A stretch of DNA of 64,000 bases from Gymnopilus junonius (lineage: Eukaryota > Basidiomycota > Agaricomycetes > Agaricales > Galerinaceae). Shown piece by piece: positions 1 through 10,983 of this stretch. The notes beneath the pieces are model-generated. The model searched no databases and was not told the origin of the DNA. It saw nothing but the letters and a program-made list of their open reading frames with translations. The translations under genes and the position numbers were made by a program. Where the stretch lies: contig JADNYJ010000011.1 in NCBI GenBank assembly GCA_015501075.1, positions 248,001 through 312,000 of the forward strand, given 5' to 3'. Numbering within the stretch: the first letter of the stretch is position 1; each line of letters starts with the position of its first letter.

Positions 1-482
1 GTTCCAAGGTGATCTTTCGTTATTGAACTCTATTTTGACAGGTGTTGTTGGCAGGTCAATATCTGAATTATCTATATCAAGATCTGAACGTCGTGAAATA
101 TTTTATAACCTCATCTCCGCTGGTTAGGGTCCAAATCTCACTATGGATCCTACCGTGTTCAGGAAGTCAAGGTCCGAGATCCAAGGATTGCGTTATCTTC
201 CTTTGAATTCTTTGGCTGGGCTTCGGTGGATTGTAGAGTGCTGTGGGTCCCTGGTGATGATACATATAATTAGGTCGCAATCGGAGATCTGAGATCGTTA
301 TTCTCTTCCATATCCCTGAAACTTATGTCAACTCTGTTATTTGATCAGTTGAGCATCTTCTCCTGCAGTCTTGTGTCGTTACGAGCGGGATTCATCATAC
401 AGATCGTAGATTTGATTTGACCAGGACAATTGTCAAAATTTCAAATAGACACCATGTGGGCTCCAAATAGAAAAATATATAC

Positions 483-517
483 GGCTATGGCGGTGCTATA
501 ATTGCACCGCCATAGCC
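483..517. repeat. Perfect 14-bp-arm hairpin inside copy A
   Basis: The arms GGCTATGGCGGTGC (483-496) and GCACCGCCATAGCC (504-517) are exact reverse complements around a 7-base loop. In copy C the matching place reads GTGCCGCAAAAGCC and only the right arm has a counterpart, so the left arm appears to be an inverted copy of the right one. Confidence 0.75.
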
Positions 518-1282
518 TTATACTTTTTTTTTCAATGGTGTGGGATACATCCTTGTGGTCGCCACAACTTGAGGCGCTGTGGCATTATCGGTCATCAATC
601 ACTCACGACTATGATTATTTTACGCAGACGTAGATTGGACATTAGGTCCATGATATTTCTTAGGTTACGGTTTATACAAGCCAGCTCGGGCCTCAAGGTC
701 CAGAACTTAAAAGTACCACATCACATATCAACCGACATCGTCGTTGTGGCACTGCTTTATCAGGTTGATTCGAAGTCTGTCTAAATAGAATGCGAAGAAA
801 ATCTGTTACTACACGTGTATGGGAATAAGAACCCTACTGTCACGAGGCTTTTATTTCAGAGAACAGGAAGGGGCCGGGACCTTCGTGTAGAAACGAAGAT
901 GGCGCGAAAGTTCTGTGGATGTACGACAAATACTTAGCAAGACTTATCCCCGGTAACGAAATTATACCCAATTCAGTAATCTTTGACAGGTTGCCACGGA
1001 CCGATGACAGTAATGTGCAGGGGGGCAGGCATATGACACGATGTCCGGCCTACATCCTCGTTCTAAATATTTAGTGATCAGCCAATGAAAGACCATGAAA
1101 AAAAATTGAACCAAGTCCACTCGGTTCATTTTTCATATGACTGCAGCTTGCGTACTATGAAATAAAGTTTACAGAAAATTCATCAACCCATGCGTTGCTA
1201 GATCTTGAAATTCATGAGAAAATGGGAAGCTCTCAGCCGACTGTGGTCCTAAAGGCCGTGCTCACACTGTCGTCCTGAAGGG

Positions 1283-1290
1283 TATATAAT
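1283..1290 (+). promoter_or_regulatory. TATA box conserved between repeat copies
   Basis: TATATAAT lies here. The same box with similar flanks is present in copy C, and a related GATATAAAAT in copy B at 18,421. Homology continues about 60 bases downstream between copies A and C but stops about 25 bases after the box in copy B. That it starts a transcript is an inference. Confidence 0.5.
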
Positions 1291-3390
1291 AGGTTGTCGA
1301 ACTCTTCAAATTTTCAGTATCCTCTCTACTTTCTTCCGACTATCCAGATAGTCTCCCCTCTGTCCTCTCTCCTACTAAGCAACTCACCTCCATTGCTTCT
1401 TATGATGTTGACAACGCTCCATACCAATCTCATCACAGCAGGTTTGTTCTGTCTTCACTCATCGAAATTTTATTCTCATACTTGCTGTTAGGTCCGTAAG
1501 TGATGCCTTTGTCATTTTCAGCTCTGCTTTCTGTGTGTATTTCTTTTCAAACGACTCATTTGCTACTGATAATGAGTTCTTAATACCTACAGTTAATTTC
1601 GTTGTCATGATGTTTGTCCCACCACCAAGTCTTCGACGCTGTTTTTCAGTCTTTCTTTCTTGATCACAGCTTTTAGACGTGTTACGGTATTTGTCCTTTT
1701 CCTTTCATACAGAGGTGGTTATAAACTATCTAACAGGTGTATTATATCGACAATTTTTGGTTAGATCTCCTCCATCGTCCTTCACCGTGCTACAATCAAG
1801 CAGATTATGGTGCTCCATAAAGGCTTGCAGCACACGAACCTTCCCTTCTTCCCAATGTTCGCCCAACCTCATCTCTAATAATTTACATGCATCATCACAT
1901 TCAATACTGCGTAACCAGCTTATACTGGTTGCTGTTAGTTTATGCGGTGATTTGTCAGGTAGATACCTGTTTGAGATGGAGCTGGGCTGGCTGTTGACAA
2001 TTGGCAACATGGTGAGGGTCGTGTGCGCGTGCATCTCTTAACTTGGTAGCCAGATTCTGTGGCGCACATTAAGGTACGCTTCAATTTTCCATCTCTTTCT
2101 TTCTATCATCGTTGCGAGCCACAAACTCTCGATTCCATCTTCCGGAGAGTGAATACCGCCAGGACTAAGCTGGTGATTGTGGATGGGACTTGGTGCAGTG
2201 ATATGACACTAGAAGAATGGGCAGAAGCCGGTTTGCCCGGGCTTGTGGCTTCTTCAAAGGTTGGAATCGAGGTCCTTAAGTGTGCTTGGGATGTAAATAA
2301 TGGCCCTTTTTTCTGACGTTGATACAGATGGATCTTGCATGTCAGTTGGTGTACATGCTATGGTGCATTTTCTTTTTCCTTACCTTTCTTTCACTTGGGT
2401 GTCTTCAACACTGCTGAGAGGCCTAGTACAACCTCGATTCCTTGCCTCTTATGGTTGACTCTGCCCGGCCTTGAGCCCATGAATTCAGATGGAACATGAA
2501 GCTCGAAGCTGTGCTTTCGGCACCGTAATAAGGGGTGTTGGAATCGTGGTACTTACGCCCCTCGTTATTGCAGCTTCCCCTTTTGTGCCATTGATGGGAT
2601 ATTGAATTCGGGTGCGCATCTTGGATGGTTGATGAGCTCTTTCTTTTGCTCAGTTGTATCAAGATGGATCTCATTCGTTGGGAGGTGGATGCGTTATGGT
2701 GCATTTCGTCATTCATTATTCATTATTCTATCGCTGGGGTGTTGAGTTGGGTATCGCTGGTGTTTGGTATCTTTTCTCTCTATTTGCTTCAACTTTCCTT
2801 GCTTTCGACATTCATTACCTCATCTTCTGCCGCTCTCCAACCCCAAGCCCAGAGGTCTCTCAATGTGTCGAAATTCTCGCCATACCTATGTATGGCCCAT
2901 TCACTATGCTTGTAATATTTATGAATGTGGCGAGGTGAGATAGAGGGAAAGTTGGAAGTCTTTGGGCATGGGTCAAGGTTGAATGACAATGCGTTTCAAT
3001 TTATTCTTTTCAAGTTCTCTGCTGGATTGGGCCTGGGCTACTTTCTCGTTGATTTTGGCTTCTTGCATTTGATGTTGTTTTGTTTTGCAATTTCGCTGAA
3101 TAAATATGTTGGATGATGGACATTGAATGACATTCTTTTTTCAATTCCAAGCTTCATCATTAATGCCAGGCCCTATATCTTCTCTCCAATGATTTCGCGC
3201 CCAGGGATTCTACTTCCCATTCTCGCCATATAGCCCATTTGGGTATGCTTGTAGTGTCGCAAAGTGAGGCGAGATGTATGGTTGACAGAAGCCCCTGGGC
3301 TTACTCTTTCATATTGGAGTAGGTCTGAGATTAACTGCCTGGCATTATTCTTTCTGGGTCGGTTGGATGTCAGATGGTTGGGAGCTAATT

Positions 3391-5019
3391 TACTCGCATT
3401 ATCACTGCAATCATTTCTGGTACCCAGAGTTAAACTCAATGCCCAGTCTGCAATGCAGAAACCCTTTTCGCTGCACTATTCCATTTCCTCCCTCTCTGAA
3501 CCTCATTTGGACCCGTGTCCTGATAAGGCATCCTTTGAATTCATAGTATGCACAACATAATAAGTGGAGCGATCATCGTTGGATTTTCCCATCGACTAGG
3601 CGTCTGGGTGATTCAAACACAGGGATGTCTCCGTTTACTCTGGCCCAAGTTTACTGTACGAACTCAGAAGCCCAGGTCATGTATGGAGGATTAATGTCTA
3701 TCACTAATGCACAAGTGCAAAGTGATTTGGCATGCCAATCAACCAAAAAAGACATGGACTGCGCTCCAACCTTAAGCTCGGTACGGTGTTTGGGCCAAGT
3801 TAGCATATGGATGTTCATATTTTACCTTGTTTTTAGTTAGGCAATGTGTAATAGATGGAATGACTCTTGTCATCTTACTTCTATCTAGTAATTACAAAAG
3901 TAAGCGGCCTCACAATGACCAAGTTAAAATAGTTGTCTTACCTTCGAGAGAGACAGAGGGTTTAAATATAGCTGCGCTGTCATTCAGAATGCGAGAATCT
4001 GTAAGGACTCAGCAAGCCATATGTATGATAGGACCTGATCTTAATTATTAATGTTCAGCACCCTTCGTCCTGCTATATTATTGAAAGAACACACCTCACG
4101 CTTCTTATCTCCCCTTGGGCAGAGCACCGCCCCAAACGAAAGCCTCAGAAGTAGACAGCGGTAGTGGATGATGCACTAAAGACTGCACAGTGATGTCAGA
4201 AGTGAGGCGTAAGAGGTAAGAAAATGAAAATACTGTGGGCGACCTTTATAGTGCGATGATAGTAGCAATCTCAGCTCTGTATATCCGTCACAATTTTCAG
4301 CGTGTAGGCACTGCGAGATCCACCATTGAGTGATTGCACTCTTGCAGACTAGCACATGTTCCCAGCCGTATACCTCTGTTCCATTCTCCTGAGCAACACC
4401 GTACTGAACTCTCGTTTGAGCGGCACTGAAAAAAGTGAGAGTATCAAGCTTTTTGTTGGCGCAGCTAAGTTTACTTCTCAAAAGCGAAGGCGGCAACTTC
4501 TATGGGAGATACTCGATTACCTGGAATATAAATGACCTAGTTGATCAATGGTCTCAGACTCAGGGTCAAATGACGAGTGGGAAGGAGAGAGTGAGTGTGA
4601 GTGGACAAGAACAAACCTTGTAGAAATAGCCAATAACAGGATTCAATCAAATCTAGCGCTCAGCGCTCAGTGGTGGAATTTTGGTTCATAAGTGGTCTGG
4701 TCTGATATGAAGATCTGAAGGCAATGAAGAGTCAAGAGCCAGGGCTCCTCAGTAGATCGCGATGAGCTTTCGATAACCAGTTTGAGCCTCAGTTTGAGCT
4801 CCGATACAATTGGGACGGACATAATGAGAGTCCAATTTCAATACGCACAATTGAAATTTTTGCTCGAAGTCTCTCTCCTAGCCTTCTCGCGCGACTCTGT
4901 CGAATAGAATCATTTCGCTCGAGTAACATACTCGGCATATTTACAGTGATTGGACGCAGCGCATGACAGGATAGAGTTCATACTCGTAGATTCGCTGGAG
5001 CCTGGCCTATTTAATGCAA
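3391..5019. other. Intergenic, no gene recognised
   Basis: Only short unrelated open frames are present on both strands. The DNA is AT-rich with short direct repeats, such as CAGCGCTCAG near 4660 and AGTTTGAGC near 4780. Nothing resembles a known family. Confidence 0.5.
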
Positions 5020-5759
5020 TCAGAGTGAATGGGTTTTACATCGTTGGCAGCTGTCGTCATTCATGCCAGGATAATGAATTATCCCATACTTCCAGGTCCA
5101 ATTACACGGGACAGGAACACCTAAATGCACACATAAAACGCCATCAGCCAACATTGACAATAGGAAAGAAAAAAGAATGTCCAATCAATAGACCATGTTC
5201 CCATCCTCCATATCCCGCACATCACTCCAATTCGTACATAAACACAAAATCAACGCCCTCCCCCGACTCTTCGGCACCAGCATCCGAGTCTCAGGCATCG
5301 TGCCCCCAATCCCAGCTTGTCACGGATGACGTGGTGTAATAGATGGTCTGTGTCGCCGAAGTCTATACGTCCCAACGGGGAGGTATTTGGATCTAGAGTT
5401 GTAGCGCCGACGAAGCCCTTGGCCTTCGGCGATGCACACGAGTTTGGAGAAGGAGAGAGGCCAACCGTAGCAGAGCATGGGAGGTTGGAAGAAGGTGCGC
5501 AGACCGACCTGGTAGGAGGCCTCGAGAGGCAGTATGCTTTCTGTTGCTTCATAGCCGCGCTATCGATGGACGGTATTAGTAAGAACAACCTCGGTAAAAT
5601 ATGAATGGCATAAGACTCACTCGAAAGCGGACATGTATCTAGTCCCCAGGAGGCAGTTTGAGGATGTCGGGCCCGGCTCGCCTCTGCAAAAAAAATTTCT
5701 TGCCATGCGGAACTACGGTGAACTGTGGTGGACGTCTCTTCCGAAGCTGAAGTTGACAT
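5020..5759 (-). pseudogene. Broken paralogue 1 of the 6142-6988 gene
   Basis: Read on the minus strand, this has the same three-exon layout as the intact gene at 6142-6988. The shared blocks are PPMLCYGWP, then RIDFGDTDHLLHHVIRD, then a PKSRGRALILCLCTNW stretch, and a last exon with PVPCNWTWKYG and a closing cysteine pair (CQRCK). It is broken in several places. A TAG stop interrupts exon 1 before the IHVRFR end. A frame change separates the GYGWP block from the GFVGATTLD block, another follows the DTDHLLHHV block, and a stop follows MEDGNMVY. The function of the family is unknown. Confidence 0.75.
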
Positions 5760-6141
5760 CAGTAGGAAAGTGGTTGGTCATTGAACTTGATTTTCAACGT
5801 TCGAAGTTCAACTCAGTACTGCATTGAGCGGCTGCCTCTAAACCAAACACAGGGTGATCAGGAGTCTAGGCCTTCCAGGGTTTCCATTGCCATCCAGCCA
5901 TACCCGCCGGTCTCGAGTCGCCTTCTTGGCAGACATCACAGGGAGTGCAAGTACAGGCGATAGATAGAGCGTAACGGGCAAATAAATGAATACCTTATAA
6001 TCAACCCTAACAAAAGCAGACCAGAAGAGCTATTCCACACAAATATAGTACACTGCAAATACAATGTCAACTATTACAACTGGACGACACACATAACACC
6101 CTATACTCATTCGTTACTCATCTACTGGCTGGTCTTTGTGA

Positions 6142-6988
6142 TCAAAGCGGATGGTCTTTACAACGCAGGCAACCATCTTCGTTGACACCCTCATAACAAA
6201 CCATGCCATACTTCCAGGTCCAATTGCGAGGGACAGGAATACCTATATATGTTAAAACAGGTCCATCCTTATCATTAGCGCCGGATAACTGTCAAATAAA
6301 TGGCGAGTATTCTTACTTTCAAAGGTCCTGAATGCCCACATTCCGTCATCGCAATCCATGTACCACTTTGCATCCCGTTTCCGCAATCCTAAATGGGCTG
6401 CTATCTTTGCAACATCTTCTTGGGGTGGATTCTGGTCGGCCGTGTCCCAGACATCGTTCCAAGTTGTACATAAGCATACAATCAATTCACGGCCCTTACT
6501 TTTTGGAAGGATCATCCTAATTTCAGGTATCATGGAGTGTATCCCGAGTTCATCTCGAATAACATGGTGTAAGAGATGGTCGGTGTCACCAAAATCAATT
6601 CGCGACAAGGCTGGAACAGTTTTATCTAGAGTTTTTGCACCGAGGAACCCCTTACTGTCTGCAATGTCCACTAAATCCTCAATAGTAACTGGCCAGCCGT
6701 AGCAAAGCATGGGTGGCTGGAGGAACCTGCCAACCCGAAGGGTGCGAAGACCAGGTAGAACAGTCTTCATTGGCAAAAAAGGTTTTGTAGCTCTGCAACC
6801 GTTCTGACAAGGATGGTAAAAATACCTTGAATCCGATACTAGAATAATGCAAGACTCACTCGAAAACCGACATGCATTTCGTTTGGAAGAGGAGGTTTCA
6901 GGGAATCAGGGAGGGATTTCCTCTGCGAAACTATTTCTTCCTGCGTTGGATTATCACGAACTGTAGATGACTGTACTGAAGCCGACAT
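6142..6988 (-). CDS. Hypothetical protein, intact member of a local three-copy family
   Basis: I do not recognise this family. Three exons on the minus strand (6988-6860, 6764-6317, 6242-6142) join to 226 codons without a stop, giving a 225-residue protein; all junctions are GT..AG. The first exon gives a polar N-terminus (starts MSASVQSSTVRDNPTQEE). The second holds PPMLCYGWPVTIEDL near residue 65, RIDFGDTDHLLHHVIRDELG near 95, and a region with VCLCTTWNDVWDT. The third ends with NWTWKYG followed by C..C (CLRC) and a histidine. There is no signal peptide or membrane segment. Broken copies lie on both sides in the same orientation, which suggests tandem duplication and decay. A metal-binding role for the C-terminal cysteines is only a guess. 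Confidence 0.7.
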
Positions 6989-7188
6989 GAATGAGTGGTG
7001 GGTTGTTGAGGTCGAAGGTCAGAACTTTATAGCTCAGCAGGTTATTGTGACACGGCCATCACCGGTCACGCACAGGCTCGATTGGGAACGAATGCACACT
7101 CTTGTTGACCTCCTGAATCTAGACTTTTGACCATTCACAGAATACTTGGCTGATAAGTTTAAGCATGTGTGATAAGGATCCCACGGAA

Positions 7189-7430
7189 GCCATAACGGCA
7201 ACAGCACACCACTGTCGAATCGGGTGCAAGTGCCATAAACATCTCGTTCCGAATTTGGTTGCAAGGCTTCTTGAAGGCTTCCTTTTCTATGCTGTTGACC
7301 TGAGTGGGACGGAGCATACGATGCATTAGTTCAAATAAAGATCGTACTCCCACAGGAGCCGTAATGGCAATACCATACTGGTGACCCATTGTCGAACTAG
7401 GTGTAAGTGCCTGTAAGTGCCATAAACGTC
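7189..7430. repeat. Diverged tandem duplication, about 150-bp period
   Basis: Two blocks resemble each other: 7189-7255 and about 7350-7430. Both contain a GAAGCC/GGAGCC..AATGGCAA stretch, then TGTCGAA.., then AAGTGCCATAAAC. The minus-strand open frames across this part (7034-7389) look like translated repeat rather than a gene. Confidence 0.5.
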
Positions 7431-7662
7431 TTATCCCAAATATGGCTCAAGTACTTTTTTCCACCTGAATGAGCCTACAGAACATGGGAATCGCCTTCAA
7501 TGCGACATGTCTTCGGAACAAATTTGAACTGACTTAAATTATCTGACCAGGAAATGTTGGTAAAAATCCAGATCCGAGATAAGTATATATAGGGCAAAGG
7601 GTCGTCGCCTTGCTACTCACTTCAAAATTTCCTCCTTTCATATTCCAGCCCTCCGATTTCTC

Positions 7663-8688
7663 ATGTTTTACATAACATCTGGTCATTTACGTTTGATACA
7701 CACGGAAACCATCGCCTATGGGGATCGGGAGCATCCATGGTACCATCTATGGAACGCAGTCTTCAGCATGCTTGCAGCGGAAAAAAACACAGAACGTGCA
7801 CAAATTCCTATCTCGCCTCAGCAGCGGTTTTCCGACTGGGTATGACCAGATGTAGAAGTGACAAGGGGTGAGGACCATTTCTTCGAAATTTGCGTATCTA
7901 TGAAACGAGCTGACTGACAAACAGATGTCCATGTGATGACCCGTAGTAGCAGCCGGATGAGAGGCGTTACCCATCAACGGCTTGATACAAGTCATGGGAC
8001 AGATTCGGAAACAGAAACTAGCAGTTCCCAGTCTGATATCCTCAATCATCCTGAATCCAAAGAAATTCTGCTCGACAAAATCCCTGACTTGACAATGCAT
8101 TTTTACATTCCGGGATGCATGGCTTTGCTTCCAGTTGCATCGGCGGAAATCAAGTACCCATTGAAGGAGCGAGATACGGCTATGACTGCTAGTCGTCAGA
8201 TCAAAAAGACGTTGTCACAGGCTATAGAGCAAGCTGAATAGATCTTTATAGCATCGCGTGGCCTCAAGGAGTTTTATTCATTCATAATCATCGGGTCATA
8301 CTTTGTCCCTTACTTGGCTCGATCAGTAGGAATTAACGCCAACGACAATTCTTTCAAGGTCACCCTTTCTGCCATTCAAAGCAATGACCGTAACAAGCCT
8401 GAATATATATTCAGCAGTAAGAAAAGGAAGGACCTGAATCCGTTGCTTTATAAAATGTTTGATAAAATGTATTCTCTGGGTCAGAAACTGTGGCCGAACT
8501 GCGAGGATGAAGAGATGGAAGAGGACGGGTCGGAAGAGGACAGTGAATCGGAGTTTTATGAGTCCAATAAAGAGGATAGTGACAGCGAAGATAACGTAGA
8601 CAACAATAATGAAGAAGAAGAAGATATCGACGATGACAATGACGCTGACTATGAAGAGGAGGAAGATTACGAAGAGGAAGAGGATTAA
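7663..8688 (+). pseudogene. Hypothetical protein gene with a strongly acidic tail, probably interrupted
   Basis: The first open stretch (7663-7845) reads like a protein start with EHPWYHLWNAVF. A second (7933-8241) carries a Ser/Thr-rich segment and then IPGCMALLPVASAEIKYPLK and QIKKTLSQAIEQAE. A third (8242-8688) continues with LKEFYSFIIIGSYF and ends in about 60 residues made mostly of Glu, Asp, Ser and Asn. One TAG (8239-8241) separates the second and third parts, which otherwise share a frame. No clean intron removes it, although a short one starting near 8212 cannot be excluded. The layout resembles uncharacterised Agaricomycete proteins, from memory only. A TATA-like TATATATAG sits near 7585. 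Confidence 0.4.
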
Positions 8689-8777
8689 AGAGTTCCAAGT
8701 AATGTGACTAAATACAACAATCCCTGCGTGTAATTATAATGAGAGATATGAATACTAAGTAAGACGGTGGATAAGCG

Positions 8778-9500
8778 TTACACTGACGATGCGGTACTTG
8801 TTCTCAACATACTCTGCATAACATAGTGTGGACCTAAAATAAAATAACTAAAATCAGTCAGTCTCGAATGACAAGAAAAAAGCTCAAATAAATCCCTACT
8901 TTGGAAGGTCCCAAACGCCCACCTCCCTTGCCGATAGTTCACATACCGCTTCGCATCCTCCTCCCTCAACCTCCACCAAACTCAACCGCACCGCTATCTT
9001 CCTCACATCCCCCACCGCAAATACCCCTCCTCCGTATCCCACACATCCCTCCAATTCGCACACAAGCACACGATTCACTCACATGCCTCAGCCTGCGGCA
9101 GCACCATCGGTATTTGGGGTACATAGTGCCGGCGAGGCATTGGGGGTGAGAGTCATCATGTCATCATGCTAAGGAGCCCTGTGCTGTCGGAACCGTGTAC
9201 GAGGGTGGTGATGGGGACTTGCCAGCCATAGGAGAGCATGGGCGGTTGGAGGTGTCTCCTCACGCAAATGGTGCACAGAGTCAAGACCAGGTGGGAGTGG
9301 TTAGTGGTAAGAAACTGGCTATGAATTTTTATACGTGCTAATGTGAATCGAGATCGATGTAAGTTTTGGATTTGACGCAGGGATACTTGGAGGAAGAGAT
9401 GCGCTCGGAAGCAGTTGCATTTGGTCTGCCAGACATCAGGAAGAGCTCGCCTATGCGACATTATCTCTTCCTATACTGGGTTCTCATAAGCTGTATATGG
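8778..9500 (-). pseudogene. Decayed paralogue 3 of the 6142-6988 gene
   Basis: On the minus strand this has recognisable pieces of the same family in the same order. An exon-1 remnant near 9490-9420 reads YENPV-stop-EEIMSHRRALPD, matching DNPTQEEIVSQRKSLPD of the intact copy. Next come QPPMLSYGWQVPITTLV near 9240-9190, a piece like CANWRDVWDT near 9060, and LREEDAKRYVNYRQGRWAFGTF near 8970-8900. Frames change between every piece, the DFGDTDHLLHH block is lost, and stops are present. It is more decayed than copy 1. Confidence 0.7.
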
Positions 9501-9703
9501 GCGTTCCGGCATCGATATGAGGAGGGAAATGGTGGGATTATCATTGCGGTATCTTCGAACATGGAATTTGAATTCGAACTGGTTGAAGCTTGTTGATCCA
9601 GTGATCAGCAGCGGGTATTTGGCAATCCACTCCAACGCAAACATCGCGTAATCGTAATCTCTTTACCAAGCCGCGTCTTCCTCTCAAAAAGAACACATTC
9701 ATA

Positions 9704-10983
9704 ATGCCCTTTGGCGAAGTCGTCGTCGGCTCTCCAGGATCTGGAAAATCCACATACTGCTACGGGCAAGCACCAGCTCCTAACTGCCCTCTCTCGGCCC
9801 ATCTCCATAGTCAACCTCGACCCCGCCAACGACAACATCCGTACCCATGCGCTATCGACATATCCTCCCTGATCACCTTGCAGGATGTGATGGAGACTCA
9901 TGGGTTAGGTCCGAACGGGGCAATGCTCTATTGTATGGAGTATTTGGAGGCTAATTTCGATTGGCTGGAAGAGAGATTGAGGGAGCTCGGGGAGGACGCT
10001 TATGTGCTTTTTGATTTACCGGGCCAGGTGGAGTTGAGCACGAATCATGACAGTGTGAAGAATATCGTACAGAGGCTCGCTAAGGAATTGTCGTTCCGGG
10101 TGCGTTTGCTCTTACTGTTAGGGTTTTTTTATGAGACTGTTGTTCTAACCGGCGTTGAATCAAGCCCAGCTAGCTGCGGTCCATTTATGCGACGCCCATT
10201 ACATCACTGATGCCCTCAAAGTACATCTCCGTCCTTCTGCTCTCACTCCGCGCGATGCTGCCACCTCGAGCTCCCGCATATCAACGTCTTATCCAAGATT
10301 GATCTGCTGCACCAGTACGGTGACCTAGGTTTGTCAGCACTTCCTTCAATCGTAGTATACAAATTGAAGTTCGCATATACCTAGATTTCAACCTCGATTT
10401 CTACACCGAAGTCCAAGACCTATCATACCTCGAAAACACCCTCAACGCTTCCCTCCCTCCTCGCTTCGTCGCACTGAACATGGCAATCATATCCCTCATA
10501 GAGGACTTTGGCCTCGTCGGATTCGAAACCCTCGCAGTAGAAGACAAAAACTCAATGCTAAACCTCACACGCACCATCGACCGCGCAACGGGGTACATCT
10601 TCGTTCCTGCCCCCGACGCGCCCCAGCCGCCAGGGACGATCATTCCCCCATCATCCTCCAACTCTGACTCCACCCCAGGCCCAGCGCCCCTCGCCCGCCC
10701 GAACGTGTACTCCCTCTTCGGGAGCGCGATGGGCCAGCTGCAAGGTCCCGCGAGCGACGTGCGGGATGTGCAGGAAAGATGGTTGGATGCGAGGGAGGAG
10801 TATGATGCGTTTGAGAGGAGGGAGTGGAGGAAGGAGGGGGAGGCGGTTAGGGATGCGGGGGCGAGGGCAAAAGCGGAGAAGGAGGCGGAGGCGCGGGCGC
10901 AGAAGGAGAAGGCGGAAGCTGGAGCTGGAGCGGGCGTGAATGTGAAGAGCGGGATCAGGGAGCGGAGGGGTCCGGTGGGGTAA
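9704..10983 (+). CDS. GPN2: GPN-loop GTPase 2 (GPN2), with four apparent frameshifts
   Basis: GPN2-type GTPases help RNA polymerase II assembly and nuclear import, and form dimers through the GPN loop. Three exons (9704-10099, 10170-10328, 10385-10983) encode the G1 P-loop GSPGSGKST near residue 9, the GPN tripeptide in HGLGPNGAMLYCMEYLEANFDW, FDLPGQVEL, the LPHIN..SKIDLL region in a shifted frame, and LIEDFGLVGF near the end of the GTPase fold. About 130 C-terminal residues are Ala/Glu/Arg-rich and likely extended or coiled. The frame is disturbed: one extra G in 9764-9766, one C missing near 9840, one extra C at 10,213-10,215 and one extra C at 10,261. Correcting these gives a 383-residue length. 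The first pair scrambles the expected NLDPAND switch region while leaving the frame open. Gene identity is firm; whether the copy is functional is not. Confidence 0.88.

Larger units (their letters stand above)
1..3390 (+). repeat. Copy A of a long dispersed repeat unit, cut by the left window edge
   Basis: By eye this stretch aligns collinearly with the reverse complement of about 55,860-58,990, over the whole length and with many mismatches and small gaps. Its first 1.3 kb also aligns with 13,480-13,993 plus 18,067-18,450. Shared landmarks are a TATA box near 1283, a block at 940-985 containing CTTATCCCCGGT, and a block near 1085 containing CCAATGAAAGACCATGA. Inside the unit there is an older tandem duplication: 2326-2420 resembles 2649-2745, and 2876-2970 resembles 3213-3290; the latter also occurs twice in copy C. 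One open patch (2059-2313) looks protein-like but is not open in copy C. No recognisable transposase, reverse transcriptase or LTR end was found, so it is either an old element or a segmental duplication. Confidence 0.75.

Noticed and set aside
2059..2313. Protein-like frame within copy A (contains VDGTWCSDMTLEEWAEAGLP)
   Set aside because: The matching region of copy C is full of stops and no larger gene model could be built; kept only as part of the repeat.
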